From a virus: a DNA stretch of 20,515 bases. The DNA lies in the IMG/VR virus record IMGVR_UViG_3300025010_000270, positions 1 through 20,515 of that record; one strand, 5' to 3'. The notes below the pieces were generated by a model. That model saw only the letters and a program-made list of their open reading frames with translations. It ran no database searches and was not told where the DNA came from. Each line of letters opens with the position of its first letter. The stretch's first letter is position 1. Below, piece after piece: positions 1 to 6,954 of the stretch. The translations under genes and the position numbers were made by a program.

Positions 1-1
1 G

Positions 2-139
2 CCCCGCCGGATATCCGCCCAGATCTACGCCCTCGCGAAGGCAGGAGATGCCCGCGATGTCGAAGCCTACCTCGAGCAGGAGCTGGGATTGGCCCTGGCT
101 AGGTCGACCGAGTCGGCGAAGGGGCAGGATCTCCAATGA
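2..139 (+). CDS. C-terminal end of an upstream gene, probably terminase small subunit (partial)
   Basis: An open frame enters from the left edge and gives 45 residues before a TGA at 137-139. The residues are Ala/Glu/Leu-rich and helical (for example DARDVEAYLEQELGLALA). The stop overlaps the ATG of the large terminase gene in an ATGA junction, so the two are probably translated together. In lambda-like packaging modules the gene just upstream of the large subunit is the small, DNA-recognising subunit, and that is the basis for the call. No DNA-binding domain lies in the visible part, so the assignment is contextual. Confidence 0.5.
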   Translation, partial: PRRISAQIYALAKAGDARDVEAYLEQELGLALARSTESAKGQDLQ

Positions 140-2061
140 GCGCCCCAGCCCGCCGAGAGGTTTTCAGCCGGGATGAGATCGCCGAGTCCTGGTCATGGCT
201 CGGGGAGGCCATTGCCGCAGCGATCCACTCGGAGATCTCTCACCTGTCGGTCAGCGAGTGGGCGGAGCAGAAGCGCATCATCCCAGAAGGATTGTCATCC
301 CTGCCGGGACCGTATCGCTGGGAGGTGACCCCCTACCTCAGGGAGATCGCCGATTGCCTTTCCGCGACTTCCCCCGTCCAGGAAATCGCCGTCATGAAGG
401 GCGCCCAGGTGGGCTTCACGGTAGGGGTTCTTGAGAACTGGATCGGGTACGTGATCGATGCAGAGCCGGGCCCGATGATGTTCGTCTCCGGAGACAAGGA
501 AATGGCCGAGGCCAGCGTTGAACTCAGGATTGACCGAATGATCCAGAGCGCCGGACTTCAGGATAAGATTTTCAGCCAGGCCGAGAAAACCGCGAACAAG
601 AAGTCGGGCGACACGAAAAAGAAAAAGGAGTTTCCTGGAGGATTCCTCCTTCCCGTGGGGCCGAACTCAGCTGCGAAGTTGCGGACCTTCTCGGTTAGGT
701 ATGAAGCCCTCGACGAGGTCGACTCCTATCCCGCAAGCTCCGAGGGAGAAGGAGATCCGATCGGCCTACTCAAGCGACGAACGGATAGCTTCGAGGCGAT
801 TAGGAAAATCCTCTACGGATCGACCCCTCTAATTTCCCAGACCTCGAAAATCGAACCCCTCTACAAGGCGGGAGATCAACGCCAGTACCACGTACCCTGC
901 AAGCACTGCGGGCATTTGCAATCGCTTCGCTGGGCGCAGCTCAGGTGGGAGAAGGACGAGCTGGGCGCATTGATCTATCCGTCCGTTAGGTACGAGTGCG
1001 AAGCGTGCGGGGGATCCTGGAGGAATGAGGACAAAGCCTTCTTCCTGCGGGAGGACAGGCGAGGCGGGAAGGCCAAGTGGATCCCGTCCTCGAAGCCGGC
1101 TCGGCCATCGATGCGGTCCTATCACATCAGCTCCCTCTACTCTCCCATCGGGATGCGATCCTGGGAATCCATCGTCGAGGAATGGATCGAGATTGGCGAC
1201 AACATCGAGAAGCGGAAGCAGTTCATCAACACGGTGCTTGGAGAAACCTGGACGGAGAGGGGCGAGGCTCCGCGCATCGAGAGGGTCATGCTCAGGCGAG
1301 AAGACTACGCGGTGGAGCTGCGGGCCCCTGGGAAGATCACGCAGCCTGACATGCCGGCTGGAGCGCTGCTCCTCACCCTGGGATGTGACATCCAGAAGGA
1401 CCGTATTGAGTGCGAGATTGTGGCCTGGGGGGTGAACAAGGAGAGCTGGTCCCTCGGGTATTTCGTAATCCCTGGGGAGACGGCCAACTCGGAGGACCAC
1501 TGCTGGGACGAACTCAAGGAAATTATCCTCTCTCCCCACGGGGAGAAGATGATCAGCCTTTCGCTCATCGACTCAGGATATAACTCCCCCGTGGTATATC
1601 AGTTCTGCGACCGATTCGATGGCGGGGTATTTCCTGTGAAGGGCGAGTCGAGGGCGGCTCGGTTCCGGCGTCAGTACATGCTGAAGGATGTTCCCGGGTA
1701 CGCATGCAAGCGCATCGACCTCTACACGGACGACCTCAAGCTGGAAATCTATTCGAGCGTGGTGAAGGGACTGCCGGAAAACCCGGAGGCTCCGATCCCT
1801 CATGGCTACTGCCACTTCCCCAGCGAGTACGGAGAGAAGTATTTCAGGCAGCTCACAGCTGAGGAGCGCGTCAAGGAGACCACGAGAACGGGTCAGTCGC
1901 GTTTGGTATGGCATAAGCCAGAGGGCCGGAGAAATGAAGCGCTCGACTGCCGAGTCTATAACCTTGGTGCGCTATACGTCCTTGCAACCCTGGCCTGCGA
2001 ATCTGAGGACGGTGCCGTCGATTGGTCCATGTTCTGGGGGGCCTTGCAGGGTAATAGGTGA
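136..2061 (+). CDS. Phage terminase large subunit, GpA family
   Basis: This is the motor ATPase and nuclease that cuts concatemeric DNA and pumps it into the prohead through the portal. The 641 residues match the usual GpA length. A Walker A-like motif KGAQVGFT lies at about 88-95 and a Walker B segment ALDEVDSYP at about 191-199. A coupling motif YGSTP is at about 227-231. A four-cysteine zinc finger (CKHC at 255-258, CEAC at 288-291) sits between ATPase and nuclease parts. The nuclease half shows acidic positions in GCDIQ (about 416-420), SLIDSGYN (about 476-483) and ALDCRVYN near the C-terminus. It starts in an ATGA overlap with the preceding frame. The next genes, gpW-like and portal, follow lambda order. 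The family assignment is secure. I cannot tell cos from headful cutting here. Confidence 0.95.
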   Translation: MSAPARREVFSRDEIAESWSWLGEAIAAAIHSEISHLSVSEWAEQKRIIPEGLSSLPGPYRWEVTPYLREIADCLSATSPVQEIAVMKGAQVGFTVGVLENWIGYVIDAEPGPMMFVSGDKEMAEASVELRIDRMIQSAGLQDKIFSQAEKTANKKSGDTKKKKEFPGGFLLPVGPNSAAKLRTFSVRYEALDEVDSYPASSEGEGDPIGLLKRRTDSFEAIRKILYGSTPLISQTSKIEPLYKAGDQRQYHVPCKHCGHLQSLRWAQLRWEKDELGALIYPSVRYECEACGGSWRNEDKAFFLREDRRGGKAKWIPSSKPARPSMRSYHISSLYSPIGMRSWESIVEEWIEIGDNIEKRKQFINTVLGETWTERGEAPRIERVMLRREDYAVELRAPGKITQPDMPAGALLLTLGCDIQKDRIECEIVAWGVNKESWSLGYFVIPGETANSEDHCWDELKEIILSPHGEKMISLSLIDSGYNSPVVYQFCDRFDGGVFPVKGESRAARFRRQYMLKDVPGYACKRIDLYTDDLKLEIYSSVVKGLPENPEAPIPHGYCHFPSEYGEKYFRQLTAEERVKETTRTGQSRLVWHKPEGRRNEALDCRVYNLGALYVLATLACESEDGAVDWSMFWGALQGNR

Positions 2062-2086
2062 CAGAATTCAAGCCATGTGGTAGTAT
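2058..2086 (+). promoter_or_regulatory. Possible sigma70-type promoter
   Basis: GTGACA (2058-2063) and TAGTAT (2081-2086) are separated by 17 bases and resemble -35 and -10 boxes (5/6 and 4/6 matches). The element straddles the terL stop codon and precedes the only sizeable gap in the packaging block. Such matches arise by chance in GC-moderate DNA, so this is a weak call. Confidence 0.22.
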
Positions 2087-2094
2087 GGCGATCA

Positions 2095-2208
2095 ATGAGG
2101 ACCATCCCTGCCACAGGTAGGGACCGCGTCCGGCGGGTGATTCCGCGCGAAGCGCTCCGGTTGAGCTTCAACTGCGAGCGCTTCGTCGTATACAGAGGTC
2201 CTCTGTGA
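2095..2208 (+). CDS. Possible 37-residue small protein
   Basis: An ATG at 2095 opens a 37-codon frame giving a basic, arginine-rich peptide (begins MRTIPATGRDRVRRV). It ends at a TGA overlapping the GTG start of the gpW-like gene as GTGA. The same CTGTGAG junction recurs between gpW and the portal, and this is the main support for real translation and coupling. Against it, there is no clear Shine-Dalgarno sequence, and the frame contains a long hairpin that may be the true function of this stretch. I do not recognise the peptide. Confidence 0.3.
   Translation: MRTIPATGRDRVRRVIPREALRLSFNCERFVVYRGPL
2147..2186 (+). other. Nested hairpin upstream of the gpW-like gene
   Basis: CGAAGCGCT (2148-2156) pairs perfectly with AGCGCTTCG (2177-2185), extended by a G-T wobble. 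Inside, GTTGA (2160-2164) pairs with TCAAC (2168-2172) around a three-base loop. Together they form a long, nearly continuous stem just before the ribosome-binding region at 2194-2198. No T-tract follows, so it is not a classical terminator. It could be an RNA processing site or a translational control element. Confidence 0.55.
2192..2206 (+). promoter_or_regulatory. Palindrome containing the ribosome-binding site of the gpW-like gene
   Basis: ACAGAGG-T-CCTCTGT is a perfect 15-base palindrome. Its left arm contains the Shine-Dalgarno sequence AGAGG, and its right arm runs into the GTG start at 2205. As RNA it could form a five-pair stem that partly hides the ribosome-binding site. Confidence 0.45.
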
Positions 2209-2432
2209 GATCGGTCATCGATATCCAGGCGGATCTCGTGGCCGCCTACTCCTCCAGACGCTCCGCTATGCAGGCATCCGAGTACGGACTTGAGACCGGG
2301 CAGGGCAAGCAGAGCGTCAAGCGAGATCTACCTGGCCTGAATAAAACCATTCGAAACTTGGAGGCCGAGCTCTCTGAGGCGACAGGGGAGTCCGGCGTAT
2401 TCGCCATGGGATTCGATCGGGGGTCCCTGTGA
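2205..2432 (+). CDS. gpW-like head-tail connector protein
   Basis: This 75-residue protein lies between large terminase and portal, exactly where lambda W sits in the order A-W-B. Lambda gpW completes the DNA-filled head by joining the portal so that the tail can attach. The sequence is compatible with that small alpha/beta fold: an N-terminal helix (IQADLVAAYSSRRSAMQ), a short polar middle, and a second helix (LNKTIRNLEAELSEA). The GTG start has AGAGG six bases upstream and overlaps the previous small frame as GTGA. Its stop overlaps the portal GTG in the same way. The assignment rests on size, helix pattern and synteny more than on strong identity. Confidence 0.7.
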   Translation: MRSVIDIQADLVAAYSSRRSAMQASEYGLETGQGKQSVKRDLPGLNKTIRNLEAELSEATGESGVFAMGFDRGSL

Positions 2433-4051
2433 GCATCAGGGATAAGATAGCCATGGGGCTCGCCAGGGCCGCTGCCTCCGTCGGGTCGTGGACCTGGCGT
2501 GGCGGAAGGTCTGGTGGAAACGGATTCGACGGATCGAAGATCCGCGGATCTCTGCGAAGCGCGTACCCGTCTTCCGCCGAGCTCGATCACACCCTCCTCC
2601 GCAACCGTTCTCGCGCTGCCTTCTGGGATTCCTCCCAGGGTGGTGCGATCCTCCAGCGCCTGGCCGATAACGTGATCGGCACCGGCCTGCAGCTGGAGGC
2701 GTCTCCCCTATGGGACCTTATCGGGAAAGCCATGGAAGACGAGACGAAGCGCCGCCAGTGGGCGCGCGATGTCGAGCTCCGCTTCTGGGCCTGGGCCTCG
2801 TCTACCGAACCCGATTCCGCCGGGCGACGGAGCTTGTTCGAGTTGATGGGATTCGCCTACCTGAACGAACTTCGCGACGGTGAGTGTCCGACCATCCTGC
2901 GCTACTCGGGCGACTCAACCAGGACCTCTCCCATCTCGCTTCAGTTCGTCGACCCTGACCAGATCGACAACCCCATGAACTCAGTCGACCTCGAGGCGAT
3001 CAACGCCCGAGGGAATGTCGTGGCCGACGGCGTCGAGCTGACGAAGTATGGCGAGCTTGTGGCCATCCATATCCTTGATCCCTACACGAGGAAGACGACA
3101 AGGATACCCGTCTGGGGTGAGGCTCGCCGATTCGTGATCATGCCCGCGCTCCTCGATCTGCCAGGGCAGATCCGGGGAGTCGGGATCTTAGCACCGGTCA
3201 TCCACGAGCTCCAAAAAATAACGGACTACGAACTCTGCGAGATAGAGGCGGCCTTGGTGAATGCGGTCATCGCCGCTTATATAAAGCCTAGCGCCGAAAG
3301 CGACACCCGATCGAATATTGCCGCGGCTCTCGGATCTGGCGCCTCTCTGCGCGGATCCACCAGCACTGGATCATCTGGAACGTCTGAGCCTGAAGAGAAG
3401 CGAATCACGAAGCCCGGGCTCTTCATCCAGAACCTCAAGGCCGGAGAGGACATTACGAGCTTCGATACGAAGCGCCCGAATGTCAACTTCGATGCCTTCA
3501 TTTCCGCGATCACTAAGCACGTCAGCGCCCGCCTTTCCATCCCCGTCGAAACCCTGGAGATGAAATTCAGTTCCAACTACTCCGCATCTCGTGCGGCATT
3601 GATCATGTTCTGGCAGACGATCGATCGCGGAAGGATGCACTTTTCAACGCAATTCCTTCAGCCCATCTATGAAGCATGGCTCGCCGAAGAGATCAAGGCG
3701 AAAAGGATATCGGCTCCCGGGTACGGACGCTCCCCTCTCATGACAAGGGCCTGGGTTTCCACCTCGTGGCTCGGGCAGTCCATGCCCAGCATAGATCCGG
3801 TGAAGGACGCCCAGGCTGACGACGCGCGAATCGCGCAGGGCTCCACCACGCGCGAGCGTGTCGCCCTCAAGTACAACGGGAGCGACTTCTTCGAGAATGC
3901 CGAAAGGCAGAAGCGGGAGCTTGAAATGCTTCCTGCTGCACCCGCTGCGCCAGTTCCTCCCCAGCTAAATACCACGCAACTCAAAAATCAGAGGACCTCT
4001 CCCGATGGAGAAGACGGAGAAAAAAACAATTCCGACGGAGAGCCCGAATGA
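2429..4051 (+). CDS. Phage portal protein, lambda gpB family
   Basis: The portal forms the dodecameric ring at one head vertex through which DNA enters and leaves, and it docks terminase and the head-tail connectors. The 540 residues are typical for the lambda-type family. Recognisable segments are the N-terminal region ending in LRNRSRAAFWDSSQGG, the FVDPDQIDNP segment, and the conserved PGQIRGVGILAPVIHELQ stretch with the following helical KITDYELCEIEAALV. The C-terminus is Pro-rich and ends in an acidic, disordered tail. The GTG start is coupled to the gpW-like stop. Downstream, an ATGA overlap leads into a small membrane-protein gene, whereas in lambda the protease would follow directly. 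Confidence 0.92.
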   Translation: MSIRDKIAMGLARAAASVGSWTWRGGRSGGNGFDGSKIRGSLRSAYPSSAELDHTLLRNRSRAAFWDSSQGGAILQRLADNVIGTGLQLEASPLWDLIGKAMEDETKRRQWARDVELRFWAWASSTEPDSAGRRSLFELMGFAYLNELRDGECPTILRYSGDSTRTSPISLQFVDPDQIDNPMNSVDLEAINARGNVVADGVELTKYGELVAIHILDPYTRKTTRIPVWGEARRFVIMPALLDLPGQIRGVGILAPVIHELQKITDYELCEIEAALVNAVIAAYIKPSAESDTRSNIAAALGSGASLRGSTSTGSSGTSEPEEKRITKPGLFIQNLKAGEDITSFDTKRPNVNFDAFISAITKHVSARLSIPVETLEMKFSSNYSASRAALIMFWQTIDRGRMHFSTQFLQPIYEAWLAEEIKAKRISAPGYGRSPLMTRAWVSTSWLGQSMPSIDPVKDAQADDARIAQGSTTRERVALKYNGSDFFENAERQKRELEMLPAAPAAPVPPQLNTTQLKNQRTSPDGEDGEKNNSDGEPE

Positions 4052-4302
4052 GCATTTCTGACATTGTGACGATTGCGGGGGTTTCTCTCACAGCCATTGG
4101 AGCAGTTTCTGGAGTTGTGGTTTGGCTCATGCGTTCAACGTTGGCTCCACTACAGGTGGTCATTGAGAACAATACAGCCGCAATTAACAAAGTTCTTGAG
4201 AAAGTTGATGACCACGATGTGAAGCTTGAGGACCATGGGAATCGGCTGGTGAAGATTGAAACGACGCATGCCTTGGAAGCGGAGATGGAGGTACGTCGAT
4301 GA
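4048..4302 (+). CDS. Small membrane/coiled-coil protein, possible holin or lysis accessory protein
   Basis: This 84-residue protein has one hydrophobic segment (about residues 6-28, VTIAGVSLTAIGAVSGVVVW). A soluble charged helix follows with heptad-like spacing (ENNTAAINKVLEKVDDHDVKLEDH), and the tail is charged. That is the shape of many small phage lysis proteins (holin, antiholin, XhlA-like or i-spanin-like). It overlaps the portal stop as ATGA and the C39-like peptidase start as ATGA. Its DNA is visibly less GC-rich, with more A/T at third codon positions than the portal gene, which suggests separate acquisition. The lysis role is inferred from topology and neighbours. A separate spanin pair at 20005-20455 makes an i-spanin role here less likely. 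Confidence 0.55.
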   Translation: MSISDIVTIAGVSLTAIGAVSGVVVWLMRSTLAPLQVVIENNTAAINKVLEKVDDHDVKLEDHGNRLVKIETTHALEAEMEVRR

Positions 4303-4904
4303 TATTAGGAGCGCCATACTGGAATGAGGGGTCGAGGCTTCATGTTCAGACGAACAATCCCACCGAGGAACAAATCGAGAAGGACGGCTTGCGCCCCTAT
4401 CTAGAAACCTGCGGACCTACCGCGAGCGTGAACTGTCTTGACGCACTCGGGGTAGACATTCTTATCGAGTGCCCTGGAATGTACATACCTCAATCAGAGG
4501 AAGTCCTAAACGATTTCCTCAATGACCCCGTGAACTATCCGCGGCTCTCCAAGATCCTTCCCGGAGTTGACCCGAACAAGGTTCATGGCAATAGGGTACC
4601 GGACTACTACCCTCTCGCAGTTGCTGACGTTTTCGCAACCGAAGGAAAGTTCTATCAAGTCCTTAAATGGGATGGGATCGTAGCAGAACTCAAGGAAGGC
4701 CACGCCGTTCAGATTTGCATAAAGGTCCCAGGTCACTACCTAGCCGCTGTGGCCTATGACGATGCAACCGAAGAGATCATTTACCACGACTCCTGGCCCA
4801 AGAGGACAAAAACAAATGGATTCGCTCTTCGCATGAAGCGGGGGGAATACGACTCGAACGTGAAAGACTGCGTGGTCGTCTACACGGGAAAGAAGGCTGT
4901 ATGA
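4299..4904 (+). CDS. C39-like cysteine peptidase, candidate endolysin
   Basis: This 201-residue protein has the hallmarks of a papain-like C39 fold: ETCGPTASVNCLDALG with candidate nucleophile Cys38, PGHYLAAVAYDD with His146, and IYHDSWPK with Asp164. These three would form a Cys/His/Asp triad in the usual order. There is no signal peptide and no transmembrane segment, so if it attacks peptidoglycan it would need a holin. The flanking genes encode small membrane proteins, making a compact membrane-enzyme-membrane cassette. Similar C39-like domains are known at the N-terminus of some mycobacteriophage lysins. A processing or anti-host peptidase is an alternative. The start overlaps the previous stop (ATGA), with GGAGGT just upstream. 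Confidence 0.7.
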   Translation: MILGAPYWNEGSRLHVQTNNPTEEQIEKDGLRPYLETCGPTASVNCLDALGVDILIECPGMYIPQSEEVLNDFLNDPVNYPRLSKILPGVDPNKVHGNRVPDYYPLAVADVFATEGKFYQVLKWDGIVAELKEGHAVQICIKVPGHYLAAVAYDDATEEIIYHDSWPKRTKTNGFALRMKRGEYDSNVKDCVVVYTGKKAV

Positions 4905-5158
4905 ACGATGACCAGAAGACCGGCGCCTTGGAGGAGTCTCCCGGAGTCATTTCTTCGAAACGCCTTTTCGGGGCAATCCTCATCTCAATCGGAGGGGCAT
5001 TTCTCCTGGCAATCGGTATCGCCGCCATGTTCATCGAAGTAAAGGATCCCGATACCGCCCTGAGCGCCGGCCAGGTCCTCATCATCACCGGTGCGGCCCT
5101 GCTCGGCGTAACGGTCCTTGAGGGAATTGCTCGTACCAGGACTGGGGGTGCGGCGTGA
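4901..5158 (+). CDS. Two-TM membrane protein, candidate holin
   Basis: The 85 residues contain a polar N-terminus and two hydrophobic helices (about 22-45, RLFGAILISIGGAFLLAIGI, and about 57-74, GQVLIITGAALLGVTVLE). A short acidic turn with Asp/Glu separates them, and the C-terminus is basic (ARTRTGGAA). Two helices, small size, a charged tail and a position directly after a putative cell-wall enzyme fit a class II holin. ATGA overlap with the peptidase gene and GTGA overlap with the head protease place it firmly in the operon. Sequence alone does not prove holin activity. Confidence 0.6.
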   Translation: MNDDQKTGALEESPGVISSKRLFGAILISIGGAFLLAIGIAAMFIEVKDPDTALSAGQVLIITGAALLGVTVLEGIARTRTGGAA

Positions 5159-6444
5159 TCAAGCTCTACCTCATGCCGCGGGAGTCGGTTTCCGAATTCA
5201 CATCCATTTCCAGGGAGATCCGCAGTTGTTCAAAGGGCATGACGGCCGAAGCGATGCGCGAAGGCATCGCCCAGATCTACGCCTCGGCGAAGATCTACCG
5301 GGCGCCCGTGTCGTCTGACTCAAGCGGAAAGCTCTACGAGATCGATCAGGCCGGAGCGGCCCATATCCCGATCTTCGGGATGCTAACCCCCCAGGCCAAT
5401 CCGTGTGCGGCCATGTTCGGAGAGGCCGTCACTGAGTACGGATACATCATCGCTGCATGCCAGGATGCCGACGCTGATCCGGCGGTCGCGTCCGTCATCT
5501 TCGAAATCGATTCCGGCGGCGGAATGGTCGACGGCTGCGATATGGCCGCCCAGGCGATGGCCGCCATAACGAAGCCGACCGAAGCAAGGGTCGAGAACCT
5601 TGCCGCCTCGGCCGCTTACTGGCTTGCATGCATGGCCGACAAGATCATCGCACTTACTCCTTCGGCTCAGTTCGGATCGATAGGTGTAGCGTACGAGGAG
5701 TACGACGACGATGGAGCCCTCGCCAGCGAAGGGATCGCCCATCGCGTCTACACCTCGACCGAAGCACCCGACAAGAGGCCCGATACCAAGACTCCCGAGG
5801 GTCGCGCGAAGATAGTTTCCCAGCTCGACGAACTCCATCAGGTTTTCGTCGGCCGCGTTGCTGACGGCAGGAAGGTATCTGCGGATAAAGTCAGGAAAGA
5901 CTTCGGTCGCGGAGGTCTCCTCATCGCGAGCACTGCGATGGCCGCAGGAATGATCGACGAGATCAAGGGAAAGGCCATCATCAGAAATTTCGCCGGCGTC
6001 GCCGGTTCTGCCGCCCAGGGAGCGTCGCTCTCTGGTACGGCTATTTCAGGGAAGGGGGTCCACATGGATTCCAACCAGTTCAAGGCCGAGAACCCCGACG
6101 CATACGCCGCCATCAAGGCCGAAGGCGTAGCCGAGGGGATCAAGGCCGAGCAGTCCCGCCGCGAGAAGATCGTGGCGTTCAGGGGTATCAACGATGACGG
6201 AGACAAAGCCGTCGAGGATGCCATCGCTTCGGGAAAGGCCTACGAGGAAGTTTCTCCCTCCATCCAGGCCGCCGTCCTTCGCGGAAAGACAGCCTTCGCC
6301 GACGGGGAAAATGCCCCCGACTTCAACGCCAGGACGCCCGAGAATGGATCCGGCGTTTCGGCGACTGACTCCGAGTGGTACAAGGCGCACGGGTACAGCG
6401 ACGAGGACATCAAGAAAATGACCGCCACCAGCGGGAAGGAGTAA
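5155..6444 (+). CDS. S49-family head maturation protease with C-terminal scaffold region (lambda gpC-like)
   Basis: This 429-residue protein carries an SppA/S49 serine-lysine protease domain in about residues 65-280: FEIDSGGGMVDG (about 116-127), the nucleophile segment NLAASAAYWLA with Ser152, then AQFGSIGV. The general-base lysine is probably in the APDKRPD segment near 207. In lambda the homologous gpC cleaves and assembles with the scaffold inside the prohead. The last 126 residues, from Met304, are charged and helical (KAEGVAEGIKAEQSRREKI) and look like a scaffold, as in lambda C/Nu3. The GTG start overlaps the holin-like gene as GTGA. A second product from Met304 is listed separately. 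Confidence 0.9.
   Translation: MIKLYLMPRESVSEFTSISREIRSCSKGMTAEAMREGIAQIYASAKIYRAPVSSDSSGKLYEIDQAGAAHIPIFGMLTPQANPCAAMFGEAVTEYGYIIAACQDADADPAVASVIFEIDSGGGMVDGCDMAAQAMAAITKPTEARVENLAASAAYWLACMADKIIALTPSAQFGSIGVAYEEYDDDGALASEGIAHRVYTSTEAPDKRPDTKTPEGRAKIVSQLDELHQVFVGRVADGRKVSADKVRKDFGRGGLLIASTAMAAGMIDEIKGKAIIRNFAGVAGSAAQGASLSGTAISGKGVHMDSNQFKAENPDAYAAIKAEGVAEGIKAEQSRREKIVAFRGINDDGDKAVEDAIASGKAYEEVSPSIQAAVLRGKTAFADGENAPDFNARTPENGSGVSATDSEWYKAHGYSDEDIKKMTATSGKE
6064..6444 (+). CDS. Probable internally initiated scaffolding protein (Nu3-like)
   Basis: Codon 304 of the protease gene is an ATG at 6064, preceded five bases earlier by a purine-rich AAGGGGG (6052-6058), a plausible Shine-Dalgarno sequence inside a coding region. 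The product would be 126 residues, highly charged and mostly helical in its first half, then a glycine/serine-rich linker (PENGSGVSATDSEWY) and a short charged C-terminal helix. Lambda makes its scaffold Nu3 by the same in-frame internal start within C, so the arrangement is expected by homology. The ATG directly follows an Ala/Gly/Ser-rich linker that ends the protease domain, a natural boundary. Confidence 0.6.
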   Translation: MDSNQFKAENPDAYAAIKAEGVAEGIKAEQSRREKIVAFRGINDDGDKAVEDAIASGKAYEEVSPSIQAAVLRGKTAFADGENAPDFNARTPENGSGVSATDSEWYKAHGYSDEDIKKMTATSGKE

Positions 6445-6447
6445 AAT

Positions 6448-6867
6448 ATGTCTCTCAGCGCGAACAAGGGCTACCGTGTCTGCGGTCCCACCGAAATCAT
6501 CCGGGTGAAGATGACCACGAACGACATCTACTACAAGGGCGCCATCGTCAACGTCACCGCCGCTGGAGGCCTTGGCATCGTGGCATCCGATACCGCGAAC
6601 CAGGGTGCCTTCTCCGGCGTCGTGGCCAAGTACCTCGACAACACCGGGAAAACCGAATACGTCGAGGTAGAAGTCGGCAAGATCTGGATCCCCTTCTCCT
6701 CGGCGGCCCAGGCCGACGTGGGCGATTACGTCTACGCCACGGCCGATGACACGATCGCGAAGACGGCCACCAACGCCGACCCCATCGGCGTGATCGTCGA
6801 CGTGGAAGTCGGAGTCGCCGCCCTGGTGGACTTCCGCCGCGGGATCCCGAAGACTGCCCTGGCCTGA
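6448..6867 (+). CDS. Head decoration-type protein (DUF2190-like)
   Basis: This 139-residue, beta-rich protein resembles the DUF2190 group of small capsid-associated proteins. It has an N-terminal segment (EIIRVKMTTNDIYYKGAIV), repeated short strands with Gly turns, a middle VGDYVYATADDTI, and an ending DPIGVIVDVEVGVAALVDFR typical of the group. It sits between the protease/scaffold gene and the major capsid gene, the place of lambda D. Such proteins cement the expanded capsid. An excellent ribosome site GGAAGGAG (6434-6441) precedes the ATG by six bases, fitting a highly expressed structural protein. Confidence 0.75.
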   Translation: MSLSANKGYRVCGPTEIIRVKMTTNDIYYKGAIVNVTAAGGLGIVASDTANQGAFSGVVAKYLDNTGKTEYVEVEVGKIWIPFSSAAQADVGDYVYATADDTIAKTATNADPIGVIVDVEVGVAALVDFRRGIPKTALA

Positions 6868-6876
6868 TGATCTCAT

Positions 6877-6920
6877 GCCTGGATTTCATGTCGTGAGACA
6901 GCATAATCCAGGCTTTATTT
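6877..6920 (+). terminator. Probable intrinsic terminator or attenuator before the major capsid gene
   Basis: GCCTGGATT (6877-6885) pairs perfectly with AATCCAGGC (6905-6913), and a further ATG/CAT pairing lies inside the loop. The tract TTTATTT(T) follows immediately. Stem plus U-rich tail fits a Rho-independent terminator. Because it lies inside the operon it is more likely partial, or bypassed by antitermination. Confidence 0.55.
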
Positions 6921-6928
6921 TCAGCTTA

Positions 6929-6942
6929 CCGTCGAAAGACGG
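6929..6942 (+). other. GAAA-tetraloop hairpin next to the capsid ribosome-binding site
   Basis: CCGTC-GAAA-GACGG is a perfect five-pair stem closed by a GNRA-type tetraloop, ending directly before the Shine-Dalgarno AAAGGA (6943-6948) of the major capsid gene. It could stabilise the mRNA 5' end or keep the ribosome-binding site open. Confidence 0.5.
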
Positions 6943-6954
6943 AAAGGACAAACA

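Noticed and set aside
16-31. 16-base exact repeat CGCCCAGATCTACGCC shared with 5268-5283
   Set aside because: Both copies are in coding frames for the same residues (AQIYA) in helical regions with the same codon bias. No symmetry or context suggests an att or cos site, so coincidence is the simplest view.
2058-2204. cos site near the terminase genes
   Set aside because: In lambda-like phages cos lies upstream of the small subunit, outside this window. The inverted repeats here are better explained as RNA hairpins next to a ribosome site.
6046-6876. Minus-strand open frame opposite the scaffold and decoration genes
   Set aside because: Same shadow pattern (Gly/Asp/Val-rich) over well-supported + strand genes.
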